A stretch of 64,000 nt of DNA from SAR86 cluster bacterium (GTDB taxonomy: Bacteria > Pseudomonadota > Gammaproteobacteria > Magnimaribacterales > Magnimaribacteraceae), in assembly GCA_029268615.1 (NCBI GenBank), contig JAQWNM010000017.1:1-64000 (forward strand). Reading direction: 5' to 3'. Under the pieces are notes generated by a model. That model worked only from the letters and a program-made list of their open reading frames with translations, made no database searches and was not told where the DNA came from. Made by a program: the position numbers and the translations under genes. Positions 32,201 through 41,876 of the stretch are shown here, piece by piece (the first letter of the stretch is position 1; each line of letters begins with the position of its first letter).

Positions 32201-33667
32201 TCATTTTCTCCAGAAAGAAGGAGACAATATAACTAAAAGGGTAAATATTTCTAATCTTCCAAGAAGCATTGCTAAACAAAGCCATAATTTAGAAATTAAG
32301 GTAATATCAGCATAATTCTCAGAAACATTACCTAAACCAGGGCCTAAATTATTAAGTGTAGCTCCTACGGCAGAAAAAGAAGTTATAAAGTCGTTACCTT
32401 GATTTAATAATGCCATAAAAATAACAATAAAAACAACTACATATAGAGAAAAAAACCCCCAAACTGAAGCAGCTATCTTAGTTGATAATGGCTTATTACC
32501 AAGTTTAATAGATAAAATTGCATTTGGATGAATAAGCTTAATAATTTCTCCGGTACCTTGTTTAAAGAGTATCAAAGCTCTAATTACTTTAATGCCTCCA
32601 CCTGTAGACCCTGCACATGCACCCACAAAAGCAGCAGTTAGCAGCATAATAGGAACAAATGTCGGCCATTTAGAGTATTCAGTTGTAAGAAAACCTGTAG
32701 TAGTTGCTATGGATATAGATTGAAAAGCCGCTTCTTGGAATGTTTTCGACACATTCTGATCAAAATTTAAGTGCAATACTAAAGCAGAGGCTATGAATAT
32801 TGAAAGAATTATCAGAAAATATAGTTTAACTTCTGAGTCTGCTAGATAATGACCTAGATAAATCCTATTCAATTTAGTTTTTGACCAAGCTGTAAAGTGA
32901 AGGGCAAAATTCATACCAGCAATGAGCATAAAGAGCATCGCTACCCATTGCGTAGAATAATGACTAAAGAAAGCAAAACTTTCATCATGAGTAGAAAAGC
33001 CTCCAATAGAGAGGGTAGAAAAAGAATGACAGATAGAATCAAAAGCACTCATACCTGTATAATAATAAAGAACTCCGCAGGCAATTGTCATTGATAGATA
33101 AACATACCATAAGGCTTTAGCTGTCTCTGTAATCCTAGGAGTCAGTTTTGAGTCTTTCAAAGGACCAGGCGTTTCAGCTTTATATAATTGCATACCACCT
33201 ATCCCTAATAATGGTAAAACAGCGACGGCAAGAACTATAATTCCCATGCCACCTAACCATTGTAAGAATTGTCTGTAAAATAAAATAGATTTAGGCATTT
33301 CATCTAGGCCTATAAAAACAGTTGCACCAGTAGTAGTTAATCCAGAGATAGATTCAAATAGAGAATCTACAAAAGAAAAGTCGTTAAAATGCGCGAAATA
33401 GAAAGGAAAAGATCCGAAAAGTGCTAAAACTGTCCAGAAAAAGGCAGTTATAATAAAACCATCTCTAGTTTTTAAATTTTCTTTCTTATTGTTAGATAAG
33501 AAAAACAATAATATCCCAGACAGAATAGATATACAAAAAGCATAGGCAAATCCTCTTATTTCAAGAATTTCATTATATAAAAAGGCTACACCTATAGGGA
33601 TTAACTGCGTAAAGCTAAATAAAATGAGAAGAAAGCCTAAAATTCTAGAAGTATATGTTAATCGCAT
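32201..33667 (-). CDS. trkH: Trk potassium uptake system, channel subunit TrkH
   Basis: 488 residues, ten-helix membrane protein. Four selectivity-filter loops can be seen: SGLTTTGATVF, STLSIGGFSTH, SIATTTGF and SAVGATLNNLGPGLG. It forms the K+ channel gated by TrkA, encoded 11 bases upstream. Confidence 0.95.
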   Translation of the reverse strand: MRLTYTSRILGFLLILFSFTQLIPIGVAFLYNEILEIRGFAYAFCISILSGILLFFLSNNKKENLKTRDGFIITAFFWTVLALFGSFPFYFAHFNDFSFVDSLFESISGLTTTGATVFIGLDEMPKSILFYRQFLQWLGGMGIIVLAVAVLPLLGIGGMQLYKAETPGPLKDSKLTPRITETAKALWYVYLSMTIACGVLYYYTGMSAFDSICHSFSTLSIGGFSTHDESFAFFSHYSTQWVAMLFMLIAGMNFALHFTAWSKTKLNRIYLGHYLADSEVKLYFLIILSIFIASALVLHLNFDQNVSKTFQEAAFQSISIATTTGFLTTEYSKWPTFVPIMLLTAAFVGACAGSTGGGIKVIRALILFKQGTGEIIKLIHPNAILSIKLGNKPLSTKIAASVWGFFSLYVVVFIVIFMALLNQGNDFITSFSAVGATLNNLGPGLGNVSENYADITLISKLWLCLAMLLGRLEIFTLLVILSPSFWRK

Positions 33668-33678
33668 GCCTTTAACTA

Positions 33679-35043
33679 TTAAGGAGAAAAAATGCTCTTA
33701 ATTTCGGGTAGAATACTTTTATCTGTTAAAAATAGAATTAAATGATCATTTTCACAGATGATAGTGTCATGATGGGCTATATTAGCATAATTATCATGCA
33801 TAATAGCTCCAATTGTAACTCCATCAGGCACCAATACTTCTCCTAGTCTTTTGCCTATCACGCATTTTTCTTTGTCTTTATTCTTTTTAACTATTGTCTC
33901 GATGGCTTCGGCTGCTCCTCTTCTAAGAGAATAAATAGTTTCAACTCCTTCCCCAGCAACTTCTGCTAGCAAGGTTCCAATAGTTATTTGTGATGGAGCT
34001 ATAGCTATATCTATACCTTTTCCTTGAACTAAATCAACATACGCAGGGTTATTAATTAGTGCTATAAGTTTATGAGCACCCATTTCCTTTGCTAATAAGC
34101 AAGACATAATATTAGCTTCATCGTCATTAGTTAGCGAAGCAAATACATCCATACTTTCTATATTTTCTTCATGTAAAAGTAATTTATCAGAAGAGTCTCC
34201 ATGTAAAACAATAGTCGATTCAAGTTTTCCAGCTATATATTTTGCTCTTTCTTTGTTAGTTTCTATAACTTTGACTTGGTGATTATGCTCTATTGCTTTT
34301 GCTAGCCTACTGCCGACTTTTCCTCCTCCTGCTATCATAATTCTTTTATAGGCATCTTCTTTCTTTCGCATTTCATTTATAACACTCGAGATGTCATTTT
34401 TTTTTGCAATAAAAAATACTTCGTCTCCTGCTTCTATAATAGTATCGCCAGATGGAATAACAGCTTGGTCTTGTCTAAAGATGGCTGCTATCCTGGTATC
34501 TACTTTTGGCATGTGTTTCTTTAAATCAGAAATATGGTGGCCTATAAGCGGACCTCCTCTCACGGCTTTAACTCCAACTAAATTAAGCTTTCCATTGGCA
34601 AAGTCTAAAACTTGAAGAGATCCAGGTGTATCAATTAACCTTTGTATATAGTCTGTTAAAAGTTGTTCTGGACTTATTATTTTATCTACTATTTGTAGTA
34701 TTGCGCCTTTAGTATCCTTTTTGGCATAAGAAGCATCTCTTATCCTAGCTATGGTTCTAATGTTAGCGGAAAGAGTTTTTGCAATCAAACAAGCTACAAG
34801 GTTTATTTCATCGCTACCTGAAACAGCCACCACAATGTCTGCTTTTTGAATGCCGGCCTTTACTAATACGTCAGGGTGAGAACAGTGACCTTGTATGGTT
34901 TTTATATCCGCATGTTCTTCTATGGAAGAAAGGTAAGAAGGGTTAGCATCTATAATCGTAATATCATTTTCTTCACTTTCTTTAGCAAGCAGATCTGCTA
35001 AGGTGCTGCCAACGGCACCTGCTCCTAGAATAACTATTTCCAA
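33679..35043 (-). CDS. trkA: Trk potassium uptake system, regulatory subunit TrkA
   Basis: 454 residues with two tandem RCK units, each a Rossmann NAD-binding domain (GAGAVGSTLADLLAKE near residue 7 and GGGKVGSRLAKAIE near residue 240) followed by a TrkA-C domain. It controls TrkH. In most gammaproteobacteria rsmB lies between fmt and trkA; it is missing here. Confidence 0.96.
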   Translation of the reverse strand: MEIVILGAGAVGSTLADLLAKESEENDITIIDANPSYLSSIEEHADIKTIQGHCSHPDVLVKAGIQKADIVVAVSGSDEINLVACLIAKTLSANIRTIARIRDASYAKKDTKGAILQIVDKIISPEQLLTDYIQRLIDTPGSLQVLDFANGKLNLVGVKAVRGGPLIGHHISDLKKHMPKVDTRIAAIFRQDQAVIPSGDTIIEAGDEVFFIAKKNDISSVINEMRKKEDAYKRIMIAGGGKVGSRLAKAIEHNHQVKVIETNKERAKYIAGKLESTIVLHGDSSDKLLLHEENIESMDVFASLTNDDEANIMSCLLAKEMGAHKLIALINNPAYVDLVQGKGIDIAIAPSQITIGTLLAEVAGEGVETIYSLRRGAAEAIETIVKKNKDKEKCVIGKRLGEVLVPDGVTIGAIMHDNYANIAHHDTIICENDHLILFLTDKSILPEIKSIFSP

Positions 35044-35110
35044 CTGTATTTATAATAGATAAGTTTTAATGATTTATTATAGCCCTTTTATATAAATTGT
35101 TGCCTATTTA

Positions 35111-36046
35111 TTAATAGAAATTAGATTTATCAAACACCTTATGGGCCGTATTTAATAGATCAGTTTTGGTCCACTTTCTCTTACCAGGGATTTGAATTTC
35201 TTCTATTTCTATGTATTCATTACTTCGGCAACCTATAAAAAAACCTTGCTTATTTTTAATATATTCTCCAGGTTGAAGTTTAAATTGGTAGCTTTGAATA
35301 GTTCTAGCTTGGAAAAACTTAATTCTTTCTTTGTTTAGAAAACTATAAGCCCCAGGTTTGGGATTAAAAGCTCTTATTGATCTTATAATTTCCTCAGGTC
35401 TCAAGTTCCAGTTAATTCTTGCTTCCTCAGAATTTATTTTGTTTGCATAACTTGCCATCTTATTATTTTGCTTTTTAGCTTTTATTTTTTTCAAAAAAAA
35501 GTCTTCTAAAAATTCTTTTAAGTTTTCACAACTAATCATCATAAGCTTATGTTTTAAACTTTTAGCTGTTTCATTGGCTTCTATATTACATTTTATTTTT
35601 CTTAGCATTGGACCAGTATCCAAGCCTTCATTCATGTACATGAAGGTTATACCTGTTTCTTTATCACCATTTAGAAGACATCTTTCAATAGGGGCTGCAC
35701 CTCTCCATGCCGGCAATAAAGAAGCGTGAATATTGATACAACCTAGTTTAGTTATTTTTAATATTTTTTTAGGAATAATAAGACCATAAGAAACGACTAA
35801 TAAAAGATCTGCGTCTAAGTTCTTCATTTCTGCTTCAATTCTTACGTCGTCTAAAAGAGTTGGCTGAAAGACTTTTAAGCTGTTGTCATTTGCAACCTTT
35901 TTTACAGCAGAGGGTTTTTTGACCTTTCCCCTGCCTTTGAAGCTATCTGGCTGAGTAAGTACACCAACAATTTCATAATTAGTTTTTAAAAGTGAATTAA
36001 GTATAGAGGCAGCAAAGGAAGGAGTGCCAGCAAAAATTATTTTCAT
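35111..36046 (-). CDS. fmt: Methionyl-tRNA formyltransferase
   Basis: 311 residues. N-terminal catalytic domain (IIFAGTPSFAASIL, GCINIHASLLPAWRGAAPIERCLLNGD, with the NIHAS-LP-WRG-APi motif; YMNEGLDTGPML) and C-terminal tRNA-binding domain. It formylates initiator Met-tRNA. It overlaps def by 4 bases (ATGA). Confidence 0.96.
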   Translation of the reverse strand: MKIIFAGTPSFAASILNSLLKTNYEIVGVLTQPDSFKGRGKVKKPSAVKKVANDNSLKVFQPTLLDDVRIEAEMKNLDADLLLVVSYGLIIPKKILKITKLGCINIHASLLPAWRGAAPIERCLLNGDKETGITFMYMNEGLDTGPMLRKIKCNIEANETAKSLKHKLMMISCENLKEFLEDFFLKKIKAKKQNNKMASYANKINSEEARINWNLRPEEIIRSIRAFNPKPGAYSFLNKERIKFFQARTIQSYQFKLQPGEYIKNKQGFFIGCRSNEYIEIEEIQIPGKRKWTKTDLLNTAHKVFDKSNFY

Positions 36047-36546
36047 TTTTTAGTTCTTTCCTTTATTAATTTTTTTTTGATTATCTCCCTCTTCAGGTTA
36101 GATAGATAGTCTACAAAAACTTTACCATCAAGATGATCCATTTCGTGTTGAATAACAACTGATTCTAGGCCTTCCGGTTTAATTATTAGATGCTCTCCTT
36201 TAACGTTTTGGAAAGATATTTCTACATTATTATTTCTCTCTACTGGTTCATAAAATCCAGGTACAGATAAACACCCTTCCTCATATACACTTTTGATTTT
36301 ATCCAAATTCTTTTTTAAAGGATTTATTAAAATCAGTGGACGGTTCTTTTCTTCGCTAGTATCTACTGCTATTATTCTTTTATGAATATTGACTTGTGTA
36401 GCAGCTAGTCCAATGCCGTCGCTAGAGTACATTGTTTCTAATAAATTATTTGCTAAATCAACTATAGAGGAGTCTATTTTTGATATAGGTTTGGCCACTG
36501 TTCTAAGTCTGCGGTCAGGGAAAATTAAAATTTTTAGTAGTGACAT
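36043..36546 (-). CDS. def: Peptide deformylase
   Basis: 167 residues with the three metal-site motifs: GIGLAATQ, EGCLSVPG and QHEMDHLDG. It removes the formyl group from nascent proteins. It is the first gene of def-fmt-trkA-trkH, divergent from purE across 59 bases. Confidence 0.97.
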   Translation of the reverse strand: MSLLKILIFPDRRLRTVAKPISKIDSSIVDLANNLLETMYSSDGIGLAATQVNIHKRIIAVDTSEEKNRPLILINPLKKNLDKIKSVYEEGCLSVPGFYEPVERNNNVEISFQNVKGEHLIIKPEGLESVVIQHEMDHLDGKVFVDYLSNLKREIIKKKLIKERTKK

Positions 36547-36605
36547 TTAATGTTCTAAGCAAAATAGTAATTATATTAGAATAAAGATATATTTATGGAG
36601 AAAAA

Positions 36606-37094
36606 ATGAGTAAAACAATATCAATAATACTGGGCTCTGATTCGGACTTAGGTTTAGTTAAAAAATGTACTGATGTCTTAGAGTTGCTAAATATAGAATT
36701 TAGCACGAGAATTTTATCGGCTCATAGGACCCCTGACCTCCTAGAAGAGCATGTTAGTGAATGTGAAAAGGGCGAAACAAAAGTTTATATAGCTTTTGCG
36801 GGTTTGGCAGCGCATTTAGCCGGAGCTATAGCATCTAAAACTATAAAACCCGTGATAGGGGTTCCTGTAGACGCGGGACCTTTAAGCGGATTTGATGCTC
36901 TTTTATCCACCGTTCAAATGCCTAAGGGAATACCAGTTGCTACAGTGGCAATAGGTTCGGCAGGTAGTGCTAATGCCGCTTTCCTAGCCGCCCAAATATT
37001 GTCTTTATCATCTGATGAAGTTGCCAATAAACTAAATGAAATTAGGCTCGAAAACAGGGTAGTTATAAAAAAGAAGAATTCAGAATTGGCATAA
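36606..37094 (+). CDS. purE: N5-carboxyaminoimidazole ribonucleotide mutase
   Basis: 162 residues, class I PurE: ILGSDSDLGLVKKC, SAHRTPDLL, AFAGLAAHLAGAIAS and PVIGVP. It is a step in purine synthesis. The partner purK is not nearby. A GGAG stands seven bases before the ATG, one of the clearer ribosome binding sites of the window. Confidence 0.96.
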   Translation: MSKTISIILGSDSDLGLVKKCTDVLELLNIEFSTRILSAHRTPDLLEEHVSECEKGETKVYIAFAGLAAHLAGAIASKTIKPVIGVPVDAGPLSGFDALLSTVQMPKGIPVATVAIGSAGSANAAFLAAQILSLSSDEVANKLNEIRLENRVVIKKKNSELA

Positions 37095-37100
37095 CTAATA

Positions 37101-37637
37101 ATGCCGCAAATTAAAAAGGCAGTTGAGGCTTTAAAGGCAGGAGAGTGCATAGCTTATCCTACAGAAGGAGTCTGGGGGTTGGGTTGTGATCCTTTCAATG
37201 AAGAAGCTTTAATTAATTTAAGGAAACTAAAAAATAGAGACGATACAAAGGGTTATATACTTTTAGCTTCTTCGCTTATTCATTTTAATGATTTTGTTGA
37301 TACAGAATTATATAAAACTAAACTTATGGCAAAGTGGCCTGGCCCTCATACCTGGATTGTAGAAACTAGAAAGGAAGCCAACTTTCCAAATTTGCAGATA
37401 GAAAAAACTATAGCCTTAAGGTTAAGTAATCAAAAAGTTATAGTCCAGTTATGTAGTAGGTTTGGAGGGGCGATCGTTTCTACTTCCGCTAACCCCAATG
37501 GAAAAAAACCAGCAATAACAATAGAAGAAGTAAGAGAAAATTTTCCAGGAATATGTGTCTTAGAAGGAGAGCTAGGGGGCCTGAAAAGGCCAACGCCTAT
37601 TCAAAATTTATTATCCGGAGACTTTGTAAGAAGATAA
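37101..37637 (+). CDS. tsaC: Threonylcarbamoyl-AMP synthase TsaC
   Basis: 178 residues of the YrdC/Sua5 fold: IAYPTEGVWGLGCDP, KGYILLASS, WPGPHTWI and VSTSANPNGKKPAIT. It makes threonylcarbamoyl-AMP for the t6A modification of ANN-decoding tRNAs. The length is that of the short TsaC type without the Sua5 domain. It stands next to aroE as in E. coli. Confidence 0.94.
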   Translation: MPQIKKAVEALKAGECIAYPTEGVWGLGCDPFNEEALINLRKLKNRDDTKGYILLASSLIHFNDFVDTELYKTKLMAKWPGPHTWIVETRKEANFPNLQIEKTIALRLSNQKVIVQLCSRFGGAIVSTSANPNGKKPAITIEEVRENFPGICVLEGELGGLKRPTPIQNLLSGDFVRR

Positions 37638-37641
37638 ATAA

Positions 37642-38454
37642 ATGAAAAAGCTGGGAGTTATTGGTCATCCTATAGGGCACACGTTGTCACCACAAATTCA
37701 TCAAGCATTCTCTTTGCAGACCGGAATTGAATTGACCTATGAGCCTATAGATATGAAGGAATTTAATTTCACTGCAAATCTTCTAGATCTTGTTAAAAAG
37801 GGTTTTAATGGATTAAATGTAACTTTACCATTGAAGGGTTGTGCATATGGATCGGCAGATATCAAATCGGAAGAGTGCAATTTAGTTAAAGCAGCAAACA
37901 CATTACATTTTATAGATAAGCAAATATTAGCATACTCAACAGATGGCAAAGGCTTTGCTCGTGACCTAAAAGATAAGAATCTTAAAGTGCCTGGCAAGCA
38001 TATACTGATGATAGGCGCAGGAGGTTCGGCGAGGTCAATCCTTCCTTCTCTATTAAGCATGAAGCCTATGTCTCTATCCATAATAAACAGAACTAAGCAC
38101 AAAGCTGAAATTCTAGCAAAAGAGTTTTCAAATGAGCAGATATTAATAACAGGAGGAGGTTTAGATGCTGCGCATGATAAATATGACGCAATAATAAACA
38201 CTTCTTCTTTTGAAGCAGAAGGGTCTAAGTTACATATAAATAAAAATGCATTTAAATCAGTCGAATGGTCTTATGATTTAATGTATTCAAAAATAAATAA
38301 GACAAAATTTGTTAGCCTATCTAATCAATTAGGGGTAGAAGAATCCTATGATGGTTTTGGAATGTTAATCTGCCAAGCCGCCCTTAGTTTCGAAATATGG
38401 ACAGGCGTTCAACCGGAAATAACTAATGTTTCAAAAGAAATCTTTCTAGATTAA
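37642..38454 (+). CDS. aroE: Shikimate dehydrogenase (NADP+)
   Basis: 270 residues: GHPIGHTLSPQIHQAF, GLNVTLPLKGCAY with the catalytic lysine, STDGKGFARDL with the catalytic aspartate, and the dinucleotide-binding GAGGSARS. The AGAVNT motif is replaced by VKAANTLHF. It reduces 3-dehydroshikimate in aromatic amino acid synthesis. Confidence 0.95.
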   Translation: MKKLGVIGHPIGHTLSPQIHQAFSLQTGIELTYEPIDMKEFNFTANLLDLVKKGFNGLNVTLPLKGCAYGSADIKSEECNLVKAANTLHFIDKQILAYSTDGKGFARDLKDKNLKVPGKHILMIGAGGSARSILPSLLSMKPMSLSIINRTKHKAEILAKEFSNEQILITGGGLDAAHDKYDAIINTSSFEAEGSKLHINKNAFKSVEWSYDLMYSKINKTKFVSLSNQLGVEESYDGFGMLICQAALSFEIWTGVQPEITNVSKEIFLD

Positions 38455-38566
38455 TTTCATGGAAGTAAATACAAAGAAAAATTTAACAAATAAAGTTGTT
38501 GATATCGTCCGCATGTTATAAAATTCCCGCGGAATCCAAAGGCGCCTACCAAAAAAATATTAATGT
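38455..38566 (+). promoter_or_regulatory. Probable promoter/operator region of the cytochrome oxidase operon
   Basis: 112 bases between aroE and coxB. There is a TATAAA-like -10 near 38515, with TTGTTGATA-like sequence upstream at imperfect spacing, then a perfect interrupted palindrome ATTCC-CGC-GGAAT (38523-38535) and GGCGCC (38541-38546). The palindrome just downstream of the -10 is where an operator would sit; its protein is unknown. Confidence 0.35.
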
Positions 38567-39715
38567 ATGGAATTATTTAAATTTTTCTTTCACAGGTCTT
38601 TAGTTTTTCTTCTTGGGCTTTTCCCATTATCTTTGCTTGCCGAATCCCCTTACAACATGCGAAGAGGAGTAACCGAAACAAGCTTAGAGATTTTTGATCT
38701 ACACATGTTAATTTTCTGGATCTGTGTCTGGATAGGAGTCGTTGTCTTTGGAGTTATGTTTTGGTCTATCTTTAAGTACAGAAAATCAAAGGGCGCAATT
38801 GCAGCTAAGTTTGATGATAATTTTTGGCTTGAAATAGGATGGACGATTGCCGCTACTTTAATTTTAGTAGTTATGGCCGTTCCTTCAACCCAAGTTCTTG
38901 TTAAGGCGTATGATGATTCGGAGGGTGAGATTAACATCATGGTCACCGGGTATCAGTGGAAGTGGCAGTATAAATATTTAGAAGACGATATATCTTTTTT
39001 TAGTAATTTAGCAACTGATCAAGAAGCTATTTATAATAAAATTCCAAAAGGAGAGCTCTACTTAAGAGAGGTAGATGAGCCTTTAGTTATTCCTATAAAT
39101 ACAAAAGTAAGATTTCTCATAACTGGGAATGACGTAATCCATTCTTTTTGGGTTCCAGACTTTGCAGTTAAGCAAGATGCTATTCCAGGATTTATAAATA
39201 CAGCTTGGACCAATGTCCCGGAACCAGGGATTTACAGAGGTAATTGCACCGAGTTATGTGGAATTAATCATGCATTTATGCCAGTAGTAGTAAGGGCTGT
39301 AGAAAAGGATGAGTATAACGCTTGGGTAGCCGAAAAATTAGCTTTAGCAGAGTCAGAAAAACTTTTAACAGAAAAAGACTGGACTAAGGATGAATTGTTT
39401 GAAAGAGGAGAAAAAGTATATGCAAAAAATTGTGTTGCTTGCCATCAAGTTAATGGGCAAGGAATACCGCCTGTTTTTCCTGCTTTAGCAGGAAGTGACA
39501 TAGTGATGAATGACGCGTCTAGGCAAATTGAGATTTTAATGGAAGGAGTTGGGCCCACTTACGCTATGCAAGCTTTTGGCAAGCAATTGAACGAAGTAGA
39601 TATTGCGGCAGTAATAACATACTCACGCAATGCCTGGTCTAATGCTGAGAATGGGGATGGAAAAATAGTTACCCCTAAAGATATCGTGGAATATAAAAAA
39701 AGAATCAAATTATAA
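38567..39715 (+). CDS. coxB: Cytochrome c oxidase subunit II with fused cytochrome c (caa3 type)
   Basis: 382 residues. Signal peptide (LVFLLGLFPLSLLAES), two membrane helices (to about residue 110), the periplasmic cupredoxin domain with CuA ligands GNCTELCGINHAFM, and a C-terminal class I cytochrome c domain with the heme motif CVACH (near residue 292). The fused cytochrome makes this a caa3-type oxidase, which takes electrons from cytochrome c carriers such as the cytochrome c4 encoded at 57068. Confidence 0.96.
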   Translation: MELFKFFFHRSLVFLLGLFPLSLLAESPYNMRRGVTETSLEIFDLHMLIFWICVWIGVVVFGVMFWSIFKYRKSKGAIAAKFDDNFWLEIGWTIAATLILVVMAVPSTQVLVKAYDDSEGEINIMVTGYQWKWQYKYLEDDISFFSNLATDQEAIYNKIPKGELYLREVDEPLVIPINTKVRFLITGNDVIHSFWVPDFAVKQDAIPGFINTAWTNVPEPGIYRGNCTELCGINHAFMPVVVRAVEKDEYNAWVAEKLALAESEKLLTEKDWTKDELFERGEKVYAKNCVACHQVNGQGIPPVFPALAGSDIVMNDASRQIEILMEGVGPTYAMQAFGKQLNEVDIAAVITYSRNAWSNAENGDGKIVTPKDIVEYKKRIKL

Positions 39716-39732
39716 ATTTATAGGAAAAGAGG

Positions 39733-41322
39733 ATGAGTACAATAGTAGAAACCCATGAAGATCATGGGCATCACGGGCCGGCTAAAGGATTAACCAGGTG
39801 GCTTTTTACCACAAATCATAAGGACATAGGCACTCTATATCTTTGGTTTAGTTTTTTAATGTTGTTTATAGGCGGTGCCATGGCAATGGTTATAAGGGCA
39901 GAGTTGTTTGAGCCTGGCTTGCAGATCGTAGACCCAGAGTTCTTTAATCAGATGACAACTAACCACGGATTAATTATGGTTTTTGGGGTAATTATGCCGG
40001 CATTTGTGGGCCTTGCAAACTGGATGCTTCCTATGCAAATAGGCGCGCCAGATATGGCTCTACCAAGGTTAAATAATTTAAGTTTTTGGCTTCTTCCTAT
40101 GGCTTTTGGAATATTAATCTCAACCTTATTTATGGAAGGAGGAGGACCTAACTTTGGCTGGACTTTCTATGCGCCTTTATCAACCACATACGCACCAGAT
40201 ACAGTAACTTTCTTTATATTTTCGGTACATGTGATGGGAGCTTCTTCTATCTTAGGCTCAATAAATATAATAACCACTATTTTAAATATGAGGGCGCCTG
40301 GCATGACACTTATGAAAATGCCTATGTTTGTGTGGAGTTGGTTAATAACTGCATATTTGTTAATAGCTGTTATGCCTGTGCTCGCAGGAACTGTAACTAT
40401 GATGTTAATGGACATACATTTTGGTACTAGTTTTTTTAGTGCGGCAGGAGGAGGAGATCCAGTTCTATTTCAACATATCTTTTGGTTTTTTGGCCATCCA
40501 GAAGTGTATATTATGATTCTGCCGGCTTTCGGAATTGCTTCGCATATTATAGAAACGTTTTCAAGAAAACCTCTTTTTGGGTACACTTCCATGGTATATG
40601 CAATGGCCTCCATTGCTATATTGTCTTTTGTAGTTTGGGCTCACCACATGTTTACAGTTGGCATGCCTTTGGCAGGTGAACTATTTTTTATGTATTCCAC
40701 AATGCTTATAGCTATTCCTACAGGAGTAAAAGTCTTTAACTGGATTGCTACAATGTTTAAAGGATCTATATCCTTAGAGACACCTATGTTGTTTGCGATA
40801 GCTTTTGTTGCTCTATTTACGATAGGGGGTTTTTCAGGATTAATGTTAGCAATAGTGCCGGCTGATTTTCAATACCATGATACTTATTTTGTTGTTGCTC
40901 ATTTTCATTATGTTTTGGTTCCAGGAGCATTATTTGGGATCATTGCAGGTGTCTACTACTGGATACCAAAATGGACTGGTATTATGTATGATGAGACGCT
41001 TGGAAAATTGCATTTTTGGTTATCGTTTATTTCTGTAAATATCACATTTTTCCCCATGCATTTTGTTGGCTTAGCAGGTATGCCTAGAAGATATCCTGAT
41101 TACGCGCTCCAATTTGCAGATTTTAATGCCTTAATAACCGTCGGTGCATTTCTGTTTGGCCTAACTCAGCTACTATTCCTATATATTGTTTTGAAATCAA
41201 TTAGGAGTGGGAAGAAGGCTAATTCGGAAGTTTGGGAAGGGGCTGGTGAATTAGGCCTAGAGTGGACGCTCAATTCGCCTCCCGAGTATCATACTTTTAC
41301 TGTCCAACCACAGGTTAAATAG
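39733..41322 (+). CDS. coxA: Cytochrome c oxidase subunit I
   Basis: 529 residues, twelve helices. Heme a ligands are in TTNHGLIMVFG and AHFHYVLVPG. CuB and the crosslinked His-Tyr are in FWFFGHPEVYIMILPAFG and WAHHMFTVG. The glutamate of GHPEVY is the D-channel Glu of A1-type heme-copper oxidases. A His-rich N-terminus (ETHEDHGHHGPAKG) precedes the first helix. Confidence 0.98.
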   Translation: MSTIVETHEDHGHHGPAKGLTRWLFTTNHKDIGTLYLWFSFLMLFIGGAMAMVIRAELFEPGLQIVDPEFFNQMTTNHGLIMVFGVIMPAFVGLANWMLPMQIGAPDMALPRLNNLSFWLLPMAFGILISTLFMEGGGPNFGWTFYAPLSTTYAPDTVTFFIFSVHVMGASSILGSINIITTILNMRAPGMTLMKMPMFVWSWLITAYLLIAVMPVLAGTVTMMLMDIHFGTSFFSAAGGGDPVLFQHIFWFFGHPEVYIMILPAFGIASHIIETFSRKPLFGYTSMVYAMASIAILSFVVWAHHMFTVGMPLAGELFFMYSTMLIAIPTGVKVFNWIATMFKGSISLETPMLFAIAFVALFTIGGFSGLMLAIVPADFQYHDTYFVVAHFHYVLVPGALFGIIAGVYYWIPKWTGIMYDETLGKLHFWLSFISVNITFFPMHFVGLAGMPRRYPDYALQFADFNALITVGAFLFGLTQLLFLYIVLKSIRSGKKANSEVWEGAGELGLEWTLNSPPEYHTFTVQPQVK

Positions 41323-41324
41323 TT

Positions 41325-41876
41325 TTGATTCAAGAAAAGAATAAAACAGTAAAATCTCTATTTTTGACCACAGTCGGAATGTTTGCATTTGGTTTTTTAC
41401 TTGTACCAATTTATGACGTATTTTGTGACATAACTGGGTTGAATGGAAAAGTAACAGGTCCTTCATTCTTGAGCAAAGAATCGCAAGAAATAATAAACCA
41501 TAGAGAAGTTTTGGTGCAATTTGTTACTCATAATAATGCATCTATGCCTTGGACATTTAAATCAAGGGTTAATCAAACAAGGGTTATGACAGGAGAGCAA
41601 AAAGAAGTTTTCTTTGTTTTTAAGAATACAACAGATGAAGATATGGTTGCTCAAGTTATACCAAGTGTTTCTCCTGGAAGAGGCGCGAAATATTTTCATA
41701 AGACGGAATGTTTCTGCTTTGAAAGTCAACTCTTACATGCAGGAGAGTCAATTGAATTGCCAGTTCGTTTTATCGTTGATCCTGCAATACCTAATGATAT
41801 TGGCTCTTTAAGTTTGGGGTATACTATTTTTGATATAACTGATTTAGCTGCTAATAAGCTCTTAGCAGAGCTCTAA
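41325..41876 (+). CDS. ctaG: Cytochrome c oxidase copper chaperone CtaG (Cox11)
   Basis: 183 residues: one N-terminal anchor helix and a periplasmic Ig-like domain with the copper-binding CFCF motif (FHKTECFCFESQ) preceded by VSPGRGAKYF. It delivers copper to CuB of subunit I. The start is TTG, two bases after the coxA stop; there is no ATG before the membrane anchor. Confidence 0.95.
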   Translation: MIQEKNKTVKSLFLTTVGMFAFGFLLVPIYDVFCDITGLNGKVTGPSFLSKESQEIINHREVLVQFVTHNNASMPWTFKSRVNQTRVMTGEQKEVFFVFKNTTDEDMVAQVIPSVSPGRGAKYFHKTECFCFESQLLHAGESIELPVRFIVDPAIPNDIGSLSLGYTIFDITDLAANKLLAEL

